Below, in pieces: positions 46,950 to 57,659 of a DNA stretch of 64,000 nt. A model generated the notes under the pieces. The model did no database searches. It was not told the origin of the DNA and saw only the letters and a list, made by a program, of their open reading frames with translations. Source of the DNA: Saccharomycopsis fibuligera x Saccharomycopsis cf. fibuligera (Eukaryota > Ascomycota > Saccharomycetes > Ascoideales > Saccharomycopsidaceae); contig CP012812.1 in assembly GCA_001936135.1 (NCBI GenBank), positions 806,001-870,000 on the forward strand. Reading direction: 5' to 3'. A program made the position numbers and the translations under genes. Position 1 is the stretch's first letter; each line of letters opens with the position of its first letter.

Positions 46950-47118
46950 GACAGCAAAGCAATGACCCTCAAAAAAAAAAAAAAAATTAATTAAAAAAAT
47001 AAAATATCATTCATCCTAGACTATAATCTCTCCTATATCTATTTCAAATCCAACAGATCCATTGAAGTCTAACTAATACTAACAGAGTTTTTTCTTCTTT
47101 AACTTTTCCCTATATAAT
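46950..47118 (-). repeat. Right arm of the inverted repeat
   Basis: Reverse-complement partner of 45632-45791. It carries only the last bases of the LINE 3' end (ACAGCAAAGCAATGACCCTC), an A-rich tail and about 130 bp of shared downstream sequence. Confidence 0.85.
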
Positions 47119-47274
47119 ATAGAAATAATGTGAAAAAAAAAATTAATCGCATTCAAAAGCTAAAAATGTATTACTAGACTTTTGAGTTTATAGTTGATGT
47201 TTATTTTTTCTATATCTTAGCTAAAACCGACTATATTAGCAAATATTATTATACTAATTTACACTATTCTCTGT

Positions 47275-48005
47275 TTACTCAGAGGGAACAACAGTTTTCT
47301 CTTGGGCTTTTGGAATTTCTTGCGCCTTTTCAACTAAAATAACTTCAATGTGAGAAGGAGAAGACTCAAACTTGGTAATCCTACCATGAGCTCTAAAAGT
47401 TCTTCTTCTTTGTTTTGGGGCCTTGTTCACTTGAATGTGGGAAATTTTCAAATTGGAGGTGTCCAAACCTTTAGCCTATAGAGCAATGTTAGTCAAGTAT
47501 TTATCTTGAGAAATTTGGCAAAGTCATAATCAGAAAAAAGTACCTTGTATCTTTTCACCTTTGGCCTTAGAAATAATAAATCGATATTGTGTGTAAAAAA
47601 AAAAAAATGGTGGCTGTTGTGATTATCATAAATAAAAATAATAACTCATGCGATCATGATAAAAAAAGCATAAAACACCATTGTTTATATACATACGTCA
47701 GCGTTAGCTTCAGCATTTCCTAATAATTCCTTAATGTATTTGACAGATTTTACTGGCCATCTTGCCAAAGTAACTCCGAACTCTTTGCCTTGAGCAGTTC
47801 TTCCAATAGAATGGTTAAATCTTCTAAATGGAATTGCTCTTTGATGCTCAAGAACTTGATCCAAATATTGCTTAGCTCTGTTCAAGTCCCATCCGTTGAT
47901 TGATTGAGCAGCTTCTCTTGTGTTTTTGAAAGAAACTCTAACATAGTTGGCTCTAGCCTTTGCAGATCTAGAAGGATCGGTTGGGGTGGAGCCGTATCTA
48001 ACCAT
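47275..48005 (-). CDS. RPL17: 60S ribosomal protein L17 (uL22), two exons
   Basis: Large-subunit ribosomal protein uL22, lining the exit tunnel. Exon 1 (48005-47697) begins [20 protein letters not shown] and includes [20 protein letters not shown] and [20 protein letters not shown]. It ends before GTATGT. The intron is 221 bp (47696-47476), with CTAAC near 47488 and a TATAG acceptor. Exon 2 (47475-47275) resumes [20 protein letters not shown] and ends in PSE. The joined product has 169 residues, shorter at the C-terminus than yeast Rpl17 (184). Confidence 0.96.
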
Positions 48006-48581
48006 TTTTGGTGTTTTACTGTATGATTTTCCTTAATACTACTCTTTAAAATAACAAGAATTTTTAGGATCTTACAATTTTCAGCAAGGAAAACTGGCTT
48101 TCTTTTCACATTACTGTACAGACCACAGGGTTCTCTATAGTGTTGAGAGCGATGTTAATATTCATGCATGCAGGGCTTCTGGGCTCTGTTTACTATCACA
48201 TGACACTAGGTTTACAGCACCTTCTTTTTAGAGAAGGTAACCATTACAATAATCATGTGACCCTTATGTGAATTTGAGGGCTAAGAATTTGCAACAGCAG
48301 TGTTTTGCGTCCAGTTTTGTCGTCATTTTCTTGAAACGCATTTCGTTATATTAGTGATTAAAAGAAGTCTTTCTCTGAGATCAGCAAAACAATTCCAACA
48401 TTTTTTGTTTTTACTCAACATAAGGTTCGCGCTAAATACTTTGTAACATGCTTCATTACTACTAGTATCAAACTCGGTGCTAAAACTTTCTTTTTATATT
48501 CAATTAACTTTCAAAAAGAAAGTATAAAAAAAGAGTTTTTCAATCAATTAAAGGTTTGTGTTTGTATCATGGTTTTGCCTA
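48006..48581. promoter_or_regulatory. RPL17 promoter and spacer
   Basis: 576 bp. CACATGAC (near 48195) and CATGTGACC (near 48256), variants of the Cbf1-type E-box, stand upstream of RPL17, like the E-boxes before RPS9. The far half is the 3' flank of the next gene. Confidence 0.45.
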
Positions 48582-49427
48582 TTATTTGTCATTATTACTA
48601 TCTAAGGGCCCCAGACCGTAGAAATGGTTTCTAATTATTGTCATTTCTTGCCTATCTACTGTTTCTGATAGCTTATTCTTTGTTTGGTATTTTGAATCAG
48701 ATTTTGTTTCTTTGTAAACACTATGATCATTTGGTTTGCGTTTTTTGCTTATAGATTTGTCTGATTTAGTTGCACGCTTACTTGAACTTGATAATGGCTC
48801 TTTCAGCAAACAGTTAGCCATCAAAAAACTTTGGATGGAGGCTATTTCAACATAGTTAAGAGAAGGATTAGTGAGAAACTCTTCAAGTAAAAAATAGTCT
48901 TTGAATTCGTCGATATCAAACCATTTTTTAACTTTCCTTAAAAGTTGACTTCTAGAAACTCTTTTTAGTTGTCCGTCTGCTGCTATCAAAGTTACAACAT
49001 CTCCCTGTTGTGGCACCATCTCAATGTCCGTGTCTATACCAATGAGCGGAATGGTTGATGTGTCACAGTTGTCTTCATTAATAAGTGCTAATAAAAGGCT
49101 TTGTACCCAATCTTCAGCCGTTACTTTATTAAGTTCAAAATGTTGCTCAGTTGGACTGCCATTGAGACTATGCTTAATGTGCCCTTTGCCTATTTTTTGG
49201 TTTTCCGCGAAAATTGACTTGTCAGGATGCTTTTCAGTAGTGACAATGGTATCATCAACTTCAAGTGCTTGTAATTGCTCACTATTATGTATCCACTTTT
49301 GTAAACTATACTGCCTGCAAACACAGCCACCAGACAGCTGCACACATTCTACTTCATGGCATCGATTAGCTGTGTACTTTTGGTGAACGTTCACATTATG
49401 GTGAGTCAGCTTTTTTTCGAGGGCCAT
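48582..49427 (-). CDS. Hypothetical protein, 281 residues
   Basis: I do not recognise this protein. From the ATG at 49427 it starts MALEKKLTHHNVNVHQKYTA and has a Cys/His-containing N-terminal part (CHEVECVQLSGGCVCRQYS). A mixed helical centre follows (VTAEDWVQSLLLALINEDNC, then GDVVTLIAADGQLKRVSRSQ and LLRKVKKWFDIDEFKDYFLL). The tail, from about residue 217, is Ser/Lys-rich and strongly basic (SISKKRKPNDHS). The basic tail suggests a nuclear protein. The open frame extends five codons further to a TTG with no ATG, so the start is well fixed. Confidence 0.7.
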   Translation of the reverse strand: MALEKKLTHHNVNVHQKYTANRCHEVECVQLSGGCVCRQYSLQKWIHNSEQLQALEVDDTIVTTEKHPDKSIFAENQKIGKGHIKHSLNGSPTEQHFELNKVTAEDWVQSLLLALINEDNCDTSTIPLIGIDTDIEMVPQQGDVVTLIAADGQLKRVSRSQLLRKVKKWFDIDEFKDYFLLEEFLTNPSLNYVEIASIQSFLMANCLLKEPLSSSSKRATKSDKSISKKRKPNDHSVYKETKSDSKYQTKNKLSETVDRQEMTIIRNHFYGLGPLDSNNDK

Positions 49428-50432
49428 CAGAAATCGAGACAAATAATGCTATTTTGCGGTATTTTAGTGTTGTAATAGTATTAATTAGTTTTAAGGGGTT
49501 AAAATTAACGCAGGTAGCAGTTATCTGGCAAGTTTATTTGTGGATGCTTGTCCACAAAACCATGCAATCCACGCTGGCGCATGTTGGAGTCTTGATGCGC
49601 CTGCATGCATCGTAATAAAAAGTGCCGGCTAAAGAGGTAAGATGAATGTCACGAGAGCTTTCTCGAGAGAAAGAAAGTTTCAAGCTCTAAGGGCCCAGAT
49701 CAAGCAGACCAACTGTTAAAGCCTCCGCATATCTAACATTATCGGTTAAAAATATTATTTACAATGGTGGCTTAGACTAACATTGTCATTATCGCAACCT
49801 ACAACTTCGTTTTATTAAGAAACTCTTCACTCTCGTTGTTTAAACATAGTAACTCAACTGTGTACTTCAATTTGCTGATTTATTTTTATTGAAAGGGGTT
49901 GTTAATATAAGCGATTTTATCGCACATTGTTTATTGACGCATTGCAAAGATTCAAATTGAAGATACAGTACTACTCTAAGCTCAGCGGCCTTATGTCTAA
50001 ATAGTTACTGGTATCATCTGTGTATGAAGGCAATATATATCTGTGATATTTTATGATGCATCAGGATAGACAATTAACTCTGCCGATATCCTTACAATTC
50101 TTCAACAAAAGCTTGAGGTCAACCATTATCGGTCAGTAAACCACACACTATGAATACTTACGATAAGCGAAAAAGTAATACTTTTATTGTTAATGTAATT
50201 ATGGCTCGTGATATCTATATAGTTAAAACCTCATGGTACCATATCCATAAGCACAGTGAATGCAGTTTGAAATCAGCCATTGCCTTTTTTTCCCTCGACT
50301 CCAGAGTGATAAGTCAATATATTATGTAAATCAATGATAAACAAGTATGTGATCAGTGGTTTGTATGAATTTTGGTTGCAAGCTATAAAAAAGGAAAATA
50401 AAATAAAATAAAAACAATTGTCCAAAACTAGT
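49428..50432. other. Spacer between the 281-residue gene and QCR8
   Basis: 1,005 bp, A/T-rich, with no recognised gene. The part next to 49428 should hold the promoter of the 281-residue gene. Confidence 0.5.
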
Positions 50433-50820
50433 TTAAACGTTGACTCTTTCTAGTTCTTCTCTACCAGCCTTGGTGTACAAGTATTCGTTGTAGTCTCTGG
50501 CGTTAGCCCACCAGAACCAGATGATGGAACCAGGAAGGATCACGTACAAAGCTTGGTTCTTGACTCTTCTGAAGGTATTGAAGAAAGCATTGTGCATAGC
50601 TCCACGCAATGGCTTTTGAGCGTATGGAGAAACAGTATAGGTAGTGATACCTTTTTGCTTTGGGGAACCTGAAATTTGAGCAAGTTAGTATTTACATCCA
50701 AGACCTTTGAATTACATCAACATAATAACTGAACAAGGCAATAAGCTCTAGCATAGATAGATACGTACCGATGTTACCCCACCAGCCCATATAAGATTTT
50801 CCGCCTCCGTGGCCGCCCAT
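50433..50820 (-). CDS. QCR8: Ubiquinol-cytochrome c reductase subunit 8, two exons
   Basis: Complex III subunit that binds near cytochrome b in the inner mitochondrial membrane. Exon 1 (50820-50769) encodes MGGHGGGKSYMGWWGNI. The 100-bp intron (50768-50669) begins GTACGT and has TACTAAC at 50690-50684 and a TTCAG acceptor. Exon 2 (50668-50433) resumes GSPKQKGITTYTVSPYAQKP and ends YTKAGREELERVNV, identical at the end to yeast Qcr8. The product has 95 residues (yeast: 94), with one membrane span (LYVILPGSIIWFWWAN). The gene is short and split, so it is easily missed. Confidence 0.96.
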
Positions 50821-51318
50821 TTTATATTGATGTTTATTTAGTTATTGAGGATGATAAGATATGGGTATCAATGCCTAGTGATGTTGCAGCGCCTGCTGTC
50901 TAGATCTCAATTTCTTTTTTGAAGCTCCAAAATTTTCCAATCCATCACAAGCCACAGCTATTATCTTCTATGTGGCTTGCCAATAATCACGTGTATATCA
51001 CATGACAGGCCTCGTTAATAGACCAATTGACCGGAATTCGAGGTGACGGAAGGAGGTACAAGCTGGTTTTTTTTTTGGTTTCGTTTCCTTCCTGTAGGAA
51101 CTCATTTTGCTAGCTGGAAGCTATTTCACCGCTTTGAATCGTCCATCTTATACTCTGCTTGCTTTGGTTTGATTTTGTTTATTGAAGTGTTGGAGCATAT
51201 AACATTACATGCTCTATTGCTAAGCCAAACTTTTATAGAAACTGACACTGAATTTAAGGATTAGTGCTCAGATCATTAACTACATTGCTAAACTAATTCT
51301 TCACAACATAAACATATC
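50821..51318. promoter_or_regulatory. Divergent promoter QCR8 / MNN11-like
   Basis: 498 bp. A CACGTG E-box at 50988-50993 is followed closely by CACATGAC. Cbf1-type sites are known before respiratory and ribosomal genes in Candida; the link to QCR8 is inferred. Confidence 0.45.
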
Positions 51319-52524
51319 ATGCATTTGGCATTTCCTCAGAAGAATTTCAAGCCCAAGAGCGGCGGTATTTCTATGGTGGCTAGAATACAAAGAAATAGAA
51401 AAGTTTTTTCTGCTATAATAATCCTCTTCACTGTATACTACTTGCTTTTCCGTGATTCGTCTACGTCATATTTCAGTTTAGACTCAAGAAAAGTGCCAGA
51501 AGCACACGGTCTTTACAATGATGAGATTCCAACTACAAGAACTTTGATTTTCCCACCAATTGAACACGCCCCAGTTTTGAGACAGTTGGGTCTTCCATTA
51601 TTGTTTCCTAGTGTTCAAGAAGGTGACAAAAAGAGATATGTGTATGATCAAACCCCGCCTGCCAAAGAAGAAGGTCAAAAAGACGATCAAACCAAGTTAG
51701 TTAAAGAGTCTTTTAAAAACACGGGGAAATTAGTGTTTGACCATAAAAACAGAAAGAGCCCTGAAGTAGTGATTGTTACTGATGTGGACTTTGAAAGATA
51801 CGAATTGAGCCATTTGACTAAAGTGGTACAAAACAGAGTCGATTACGCTCAGGCAAGACACTACGGTATTTATGTCAGATGGACTCAAGAATTTGCTCCA
51901 ATCTTGAGTGAAAATAACGATCACAAATCATGGACCAGATTATTGATTTTGAGAGCCGCAATGCATGCATTCCCAGAATCTAAATACTTTTGGTACATTG
52001 ATCAAGATGCAGTCATTGTCAAATACGACATTGATTTGATAAACTACTTGTTAACTCCAGACAAGTTGAATCCTCTTTTGTTGAAAGATCACCCAATTGT
52101 ACCTCCAACTGGGGCCATTCATACTTACAAAAACATCAAACCTGAAAATGTCAAATTTTTGATTACTCAAGATGAGAGAGGTTTGAACACCAACTCTTTT
52201 ATTCTTGTGAACGATCTTTATGGTAAAACCTTGATTGAGTTCTGGTCTGATCCATTATACAGAAAATACAACAACTTCCCACTCAGAGAATCAAGTGCTT
52301 TAATGCATATTTTGCAGTGGCATCCAGTGTTATTATCAAAAACCGGTGTCATACCCGCTAGAACTATAGCTTCTGCCCATAGTATTGTGGAAGCCACTGG
52401 TGAAGATGCAAAATTTTATTATAAACCAGGTGATTTGGCTGTCATTTTAAAAGATTGTGAAATTAGAAAGTCGTGTGAAGCGGAGTTTTCGTCATACTGG
52501 GATAGACTTCATAGTGAAAAGTAA
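51319..52524 (+). CDS. MNN11: Golgi alpha-1,6-mannosyltransferase, GT34 family (Mnn11/Mnn10-like)
   Basis: Type II Golgi glycosyltransferase of the M-Pol II complex that extends the alpha-1,6-mannan backbone. The protein has 401 residues: a short cytosolic head, a membrane anchor at about 28-46 (VFSAIIILFTVYYLLF), a stem, and the GT34 domain from about 155 (VVIVTDVDFERYELSHLTKV). The DxD sugar-nucleotide motif is in YFWYIDQDAVIV (Asp 228 and 230). NTNSFILVNDLYGKTLIEFW and ESSALMHILQWHP are further family blocks. The FWYIDQDA form is closer to Mnn11 than to Mnn10; the paralogue choice is moderately sure. No CTG codon was noticed. Confidence 0.85.
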   Translation: MHLAFPQKNFKPKSGGISMVARIQRNRKVFSAIIILFTVYYLLFRDSSTSYFSLDSRKVPEAHGLYNDEIPTTRTLIFPPIEHAPVLRQLGLPLLFPSVQEGDKKRYVYDQTPPAKEEGQKDDQTKLVKESFKNTGKLVFDHKNRKSPEVVIVTDVDFERYELSHLTKVVQNRVDYAQARHYGIYVRWTQEFAPILSENNDHKSWTRLLILRAAMHAFPESKYFWYIDQDAVIVKYDIDLINYLLTPDKLNPLLLKDHPIVPPTGAIHTYKNIKPENVKFLITQDERGLNTNSFILVNDLYGKTLIEFWSDPLYRKYNNFPLRESSALMHILQWHPVLLSKTGVIPARTIASAHSIVEATGEDAKFYYKPGDLAVILKDCEIRKSCEAEFSSYWDRLHSEK

Positions 52525-52886
52525 ATTGTATCACGCCATCTATAGTTGGCTAGCAGTTTGCCCTCTTTTAAATTTCCATTTTTTTATGTTAATTCCCAAA
52601 TATCATTCCACTATTATAATTCTCTTTTCTTTGTCTTTATATTTATTTTGATTTACAGTTCCCTTGTTACGTCTTCTATTCTACAATGCTTTTCTCATTT
52701 TTAAATTTTTTTGACAAAATTTTAGTATATTTGCATGGTTGGCATTTCAAACTTTAATCACTCTCTTATGGCGTATTCAATCAGTTTGTTGTGTATTGAA
52801 ATTTGTAAAAAAACAGCACATTTATTGATTTATAAAATTTTACCAAAACACAATTCAATTTAGCTTTTGTGGAATTTTCAGCAAAC
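52525..52886. other. Convergent intergenic
   Basis: 362 bp of T-rich 3' flanking sequence between two converging genes. Nothing recognised. Confidence 0.6.
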
Positions 52887-54924
52887 TCATTCTTGTTCTT
52901 TGTAGTATCGGGCAATTTGGCGCTGCCTTTCTTCGCTAAGGGCTGGCTCAGTACTCATTCTTTTCTTCTCATGTGTTTCAAAAAAGGTAATGAAGTCTTC
53001 AATTGTAACGTCGTCGCAATGTGTTGCCCTAATTTTTTCTTGTTTTGCATTTAAGTTTTCTTTTATCTTCAAAATAGCATGGTTTCTATTCTCTCGGCTC
53101 ATCTTTGAGCTGTTCACAATAGCATCAAGGTTCGTTAAGGAGCTCGATTTCAACGCTTTAGTTGCCTTAATACTTTTAAAGACATTTTCAGGTTGCTCGT
53201 TATCGTATATAAGCAGTTCAGCTGTTTTGCTAAACTGTATCGATGGCTCTTTCTTGGCTCGACGTTGACTATTTGTAACAAAAAATGAAGGATCTTTAAT
53301 ATTTACGTTCGGAACAGAGTAAGAAGAGGATGACGATAAAGATTTATAAGTAACGTCAAAGACTTCGTTGCACTTTATGCTCCCTTGCATCAAATTTTCA
53401 GTAATACATGTAATATCATCCTTCTGGTCTCTAAAGACTGGCACATCAACTATCATGGTATTATCGCATGAATTTGATATCTCTTCCTCCGCAGTAACTA
53501 AAAAGTCACCATGTTAGTAAATTCTTCAACAATTTAAGGGCATATACAATGTAAAAAAGCTCTAATGGGCTTACCGTTGTTTATTGTATTAATTTTTTCA
53601 AGAGCAGTTCTCATCAATCCAAAGACTTTGGATTTCGGGTGTGATTTTACTTGAAGTATGTTAGTAAATAAATGTTAAACCTTCCGATTTGAAAAGTAAT
53701 TGGTAGCGTACTTCTCTGATCACTTAATTCATCTGGAAATAGCTCTGCTTCAAATTGTGTCATTGCCGAAGAGTCAGAAATGGCAGCCACACAATCTTCC
53801 AGCTCACCAGAAAGAACTGAGAATTGTTCTTCATTCCCTTCTTCAGAGCAGTTTCCAATATTCGTTATAGTGGTCTCATTAGTATCTGCTGGCAGAAAAG
53901 CACTCGACTTAGAACTCGGGGCAAAATCATCTGGCAATTCGATAAATGAGCTTTTTAGATTAAATAAATGATTAGCTTCTGGAAGGTTAGGGTCTGAATC
54001 TATATCCATACCAACTGTTTCATCAAAGCTCACATTGCTCTGATGCCATTGTCCTATTTTTACGTCGTTGTCCACAGAGCTTTTGCTAGAGAATCCCGAG
54101 GATCCAAAGCTGTTATTTTCTTTATCCAGGCTTAAATTTGATACGCATAACTTAATATCTTTGACAAGATCATAATTGCTTTTGAACATTTTATAGCAGC
54201 TATATGCATCTTCAGGTATATTTGTATCCTGACTTAGTCCCGCATCCTCTTCAGCAGGCACGTTTTCATCATTAATGTTATTAGATTTTTCAATTATGTC
54301 TTCCCAAGTCTTGTACCCAAACAACCTTGAATTTGGATTAAATTTTTGTGATAGGGACTTTCCAAAAGTCTTAAAGTTCGCAGATGGCCTATCTAAAGAA
54401 TTCTGATTTATCTTATTCAAATGTCCTGCATTGGGCTGCTGCGCTGCACCAAATTTTTGTTTGTGGCGTTTTTCTTTCAAACTGTACCAAATATTATGAT
54501 GTGGGGTGTCACGTCTTAGTGGTTTGGTTCTGGCTTTAACGTGCTTATTTTGAAATGAGGAGAGGGCACTATATGTTGAAGCATACCTCTTCATCTGTAT
54601 ACTATCAAAACTCTCGGTGTCAGATGATAAAGTGTTTGAGAACAGCTTGTTAATTTTGTTTTTTTCGATCTCAACTGTACTGGAGGGGGACGTGGTAACA
54701 GTATAGCCCTCATTATCACTACTGTTTATCACAGAGCATGGGGAGGAGCAGGCAGAAAATGAAGAGCTGGAAGAACCTTTAGCAAAAATTTTTATTCTGT
54801 CGAGTATTTCTGACGCTCTTGTATTGAGATTCCTTGAATGCTTCTTTCTTTTCCACGAAGTTCTGCGTTGATCGATATTGCTAGACAAAGATTGAAAGAA
54901 AGACGGTGTTCGTGGATGTGACAT
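52887..54924 (-). CDS. Three-exon gene, Ser-rich protein of unknown function
   Basis: I do not recognise this protein. My model: exon 1 54924-53712, intron 1 53711-53650 (GTACGC, TTTACTAAC, acceptor CAAG), exon 2 53649-53575, intron 2 53574-53498 (GTAAGC, TTTACTAAC, acceptor TTTAG), exon 3 53497-52887. The three pieces join in one frame to 632 residues. It starts MSHPRTPSFFQSLSSNIDQR with a basic patch (WKRKKHSR), then a Ser-rich, acidic, probably disordered body with short ordered motifs (NSRLFGYKTWEDIIEKS). Exon 2 gives KSHPKSKVFGLMRTALEKI. Exon 3 ends in a charged helical segment and ALSEERQRQIARYYKEQE. Several SP/TP sites suggest a phosphorylated protein. Two introns are unusual for a yeast gene. 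Confidence 0.75.
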
Positions 54925-55636
54925 ACTTGATTTGTTCGGTGTAATTAGGCTTGCACAATGAAAAACTCACCTAAAGTGTTTGAGCCACAAAGCCTATATG
55001 CTAAGATGTCTCGGAGGACAAAAATAATATTTTGTGAGATATAAAATAAGTAGAACAGCAATATTCGGAAGTAGTTAAACAGCAATGTTATTTTAGTAGC
55101 AGGTTTGTCGACGGCAGCAGCCAAAAAACAGTACCAAGCAAAAATAATAGCAGTATGCTATTAGCACTTTTTAGATAATGAACCAAAGCAGCATCAGACA
55201 AAATCATGGCGAGCACGAAAGGTGTTGCACAAAAAAGCAAAACTGGTGAAGGCTACAAATGCATGTTAACCCGCTTCTGCAGGTGAATCGAGCAACGGCG
55301 GATAGTCCCTTTCCCACCACGAAAAACTGTTGCGCACAATAGTAAAGAAACACTTCAGGGAACAAGCAAAATGTACCGCAAAATAATCGTACTAACATTT
55401 CGCTTATCGCTCTGTGTGTATATCACTGCTCTTGTAGAAGTAATCCACTTCCGGTAAGAAAAGCCACTGTGTACTATAGTGGCTTCTGTTGGTGTTATGT
55501 GCCCCGACGCATCGAATCAGCGAGAATCATTTTCTCATCTCTGCTATCATTGTTACTGTCAATATTATCCTGAGTCGCCTTCAACAAGCAGTAGCAAGGA
55601 CTACAATCCATATATACAGAACAACACCAAGAAATA
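54925..55636. promoter_or_regulatory. Divergent promoter of the three-exon gene and FIS1
   Basis: 712 bp. No clear TATA or known site; a GTCGAC near 55106 and CACTTCCGGT near 55447 were noted without assignment. Confidence 0.4.
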
Positions 55637-56360
55637 TGACAAACAAAGATAAATTGAGTTATTTGCCAGGTAAGTCTCGCTAAGGGTGTTTTCTTACGCT
55701 GAATAGGTTGCAGAATGTGAATTATATTCTTACCGTTAGGTAAATGATATAGCTAGCGCCACTAGATCAGATTTACTAACAAAATACTATAGCTTTGGCG
55801 GATGCTAGCAAGTATGTCATTTTTGTACAAGAAAACAGTTTGAATTGCTGGAAATAGTGCTACTAAGCAAACTTTAAATGGTGCTTATATTAATGAAAAT
55901 TTTGATGATATGAGCAAGTACTGACAGACCACAATTATGAAGCCCACTTTCACATGAGCAACTCGAAATTTTGCACCAGCAGGTTCTCACGGAAGGGGAC
56001 ATGGCTTCGACCCAATCCAAATTTAACTATGCCTGGGGGTTAATTAAATCTGATCGCAAAGAACAGCAAAGACTAGGGGTAAAGATCTTAACCGAAGTTT
56101 TTAAGGATTCCCCACAAAGAAGAAGAGAATGTTTATATTATCTCAGTATAGGAACCTACAAGTTAGGAGACTATTCTGACTCAAGGCGTTATGCAGAGGC
56201 TCTTGTAAACCATGAGCCAGACAACGCACAAGCAATTGCTTTGAAAAGAATGGTAGAAGACAGAATATCCAAAGAGAGTCTCATTGGCGTGGGTATTGTT
56301 GCAGGGGCATTAGCCGTGGGGGCTACAGTGTTAACGGGAATTTTGAAGAGAAAGCGATAA
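55637..56360 (+). CDS. FIS1: Mitochondrial fission protein Fis1, three exons with a 19-nt micro-exon
   Basis: Tail-anchored outer-membrane protein that recruits the fission machinery (Mdv1/Dnm1) to mitochondria and peroxisomes. Exon 1 55637-55670 (MTNKDKLSYLP), intron 1 55671-55792 (GTAAGT, TTTACTAAC, TATAG), exon 2 55793-55811 (19 nt), intron 2 55812-55942 (GTATGT, TACTGAC, acceptor GAAG), exon 3 55943-56360. The join gives 156 residues (yeast: 155): LADASNPLSHEQLEILHQQV, then FNYAWGLIKS, the TPR-like core QRRRECLYYLSIGTYKLGDY, and a C-terminal membrane anchor with a basic end (GILKRKR). The frame is kept across both junctions and the protein aligns to Fis1 throughout. Confidence 0.9.
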
Positions 56361-57579
56361 ATGTATTACAGAGACAGTGCTTGATAGCACGGTGATTTTT
56401 CAAATAATAGTTACATTTGCTTCAACTTTTACTTTTTTTCTATATTAAATTGATTCATTATTCTTTTGTTAAGATATTTTTGTACAATAAAATGTTTAGT
56501 ACGTCATTAAGAAAAGGGCAAGGTAATGCTCCCATTTTTTGAGGTTATGAGTTTATTTTGACAGCCTTCAGGTCTTAGTTTACGCTATACGCATGTCGAT
56601 GATTTGCCTTAGACAACTCAAGCCCCGGGGGCATCATACACCCTTAAATCTAGGTGATTTTAGTTAAAGTGCCGCCAAAAGGTAATATCTTTGAACATAT
56701 ATGTTTGATTCTTACGATACGAAGAGCATACGTAAAGCGGTCTACTGCTGTTATGCTGTACGAACATTATATATATGAAATTCAGATATATTGCGTTTGT
56801 CAGTCTGGATTTACCAGCATCCAAATTTACGGTTCACAACAGGAATTGAGCAGCTCCTTTATGCTATAAGAAAATTCTAAGCTGTGTCGCTTTCTGTGGT
56901 TGTTTTCACAAGGTTCGCAATGCTAAATAATATGTTTGAGTTGTAGTTTGAACTAGTATCACCCGATATCTAGAGCCAGAAACTGCAAATTAGTTAAAGG
57001 AGGGGCGGGGAAGCAGACTGACTGGTAACTAATAATCAAAAACTCGTGAAGAAAAAATACCATTCTCCAACATAAATAGTTGTGCTTTGTCCTGGCCGCA
57101 TAAAGGCTGAAGGTCTTCTTTTCCAATTAAAGTACGCTTTGCGGAACTATGCAGTACTCTTCCTAAAATTATACGTAACGCTAGGTTATATGAGTAGTGT
57201 CAAGGTACAAACTTATTGAGCTTGATTAAAATGTATAGCATACGAGCTCTGTAGTAAGGCTGATTGGTAGATCAAGCGTTAATGTATTAACTAAGTAAAC
57301 AGGAAAATAGAGATTACTTCTGATTGAATAGTTAGTTTTCAGGCAGTTTCGCAGTGGATTAAATAACAACATTCTCCTGAAAGGGAAGTTACAGTGGTGT
57401 TTCGAGAGAGAATTGAATGGGGCATTCCTGTACTTATGTTTCATAGACTTATGTTACAAGCTCCTTGCTAATATTCGACGAGGATAGTTTGATAATCAAT
57501 ATAGAATTTATTAATATGGTTCTATTAATTCAAAAAAAAAAAAAAAAAAAAACACAAATCTTCCCCATTTTGCTTGTTT

Positions 57580-57659
57580 GTATAGTGCGTCGAATGCATC
57601 TTTAGCTGCCTATGGTATTACTATAGCAAAAATGTCGCACTAACGCAGACGCACTATAC
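57580..57659. repeat. 12-bp perfect inverted repeat with 56-bp spacer
   Basis: GTATAGTGCGTC at 57580-57591 and its exact reverse complement at 57648-57659, within the gene-free interval. Confidence 0.8.
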
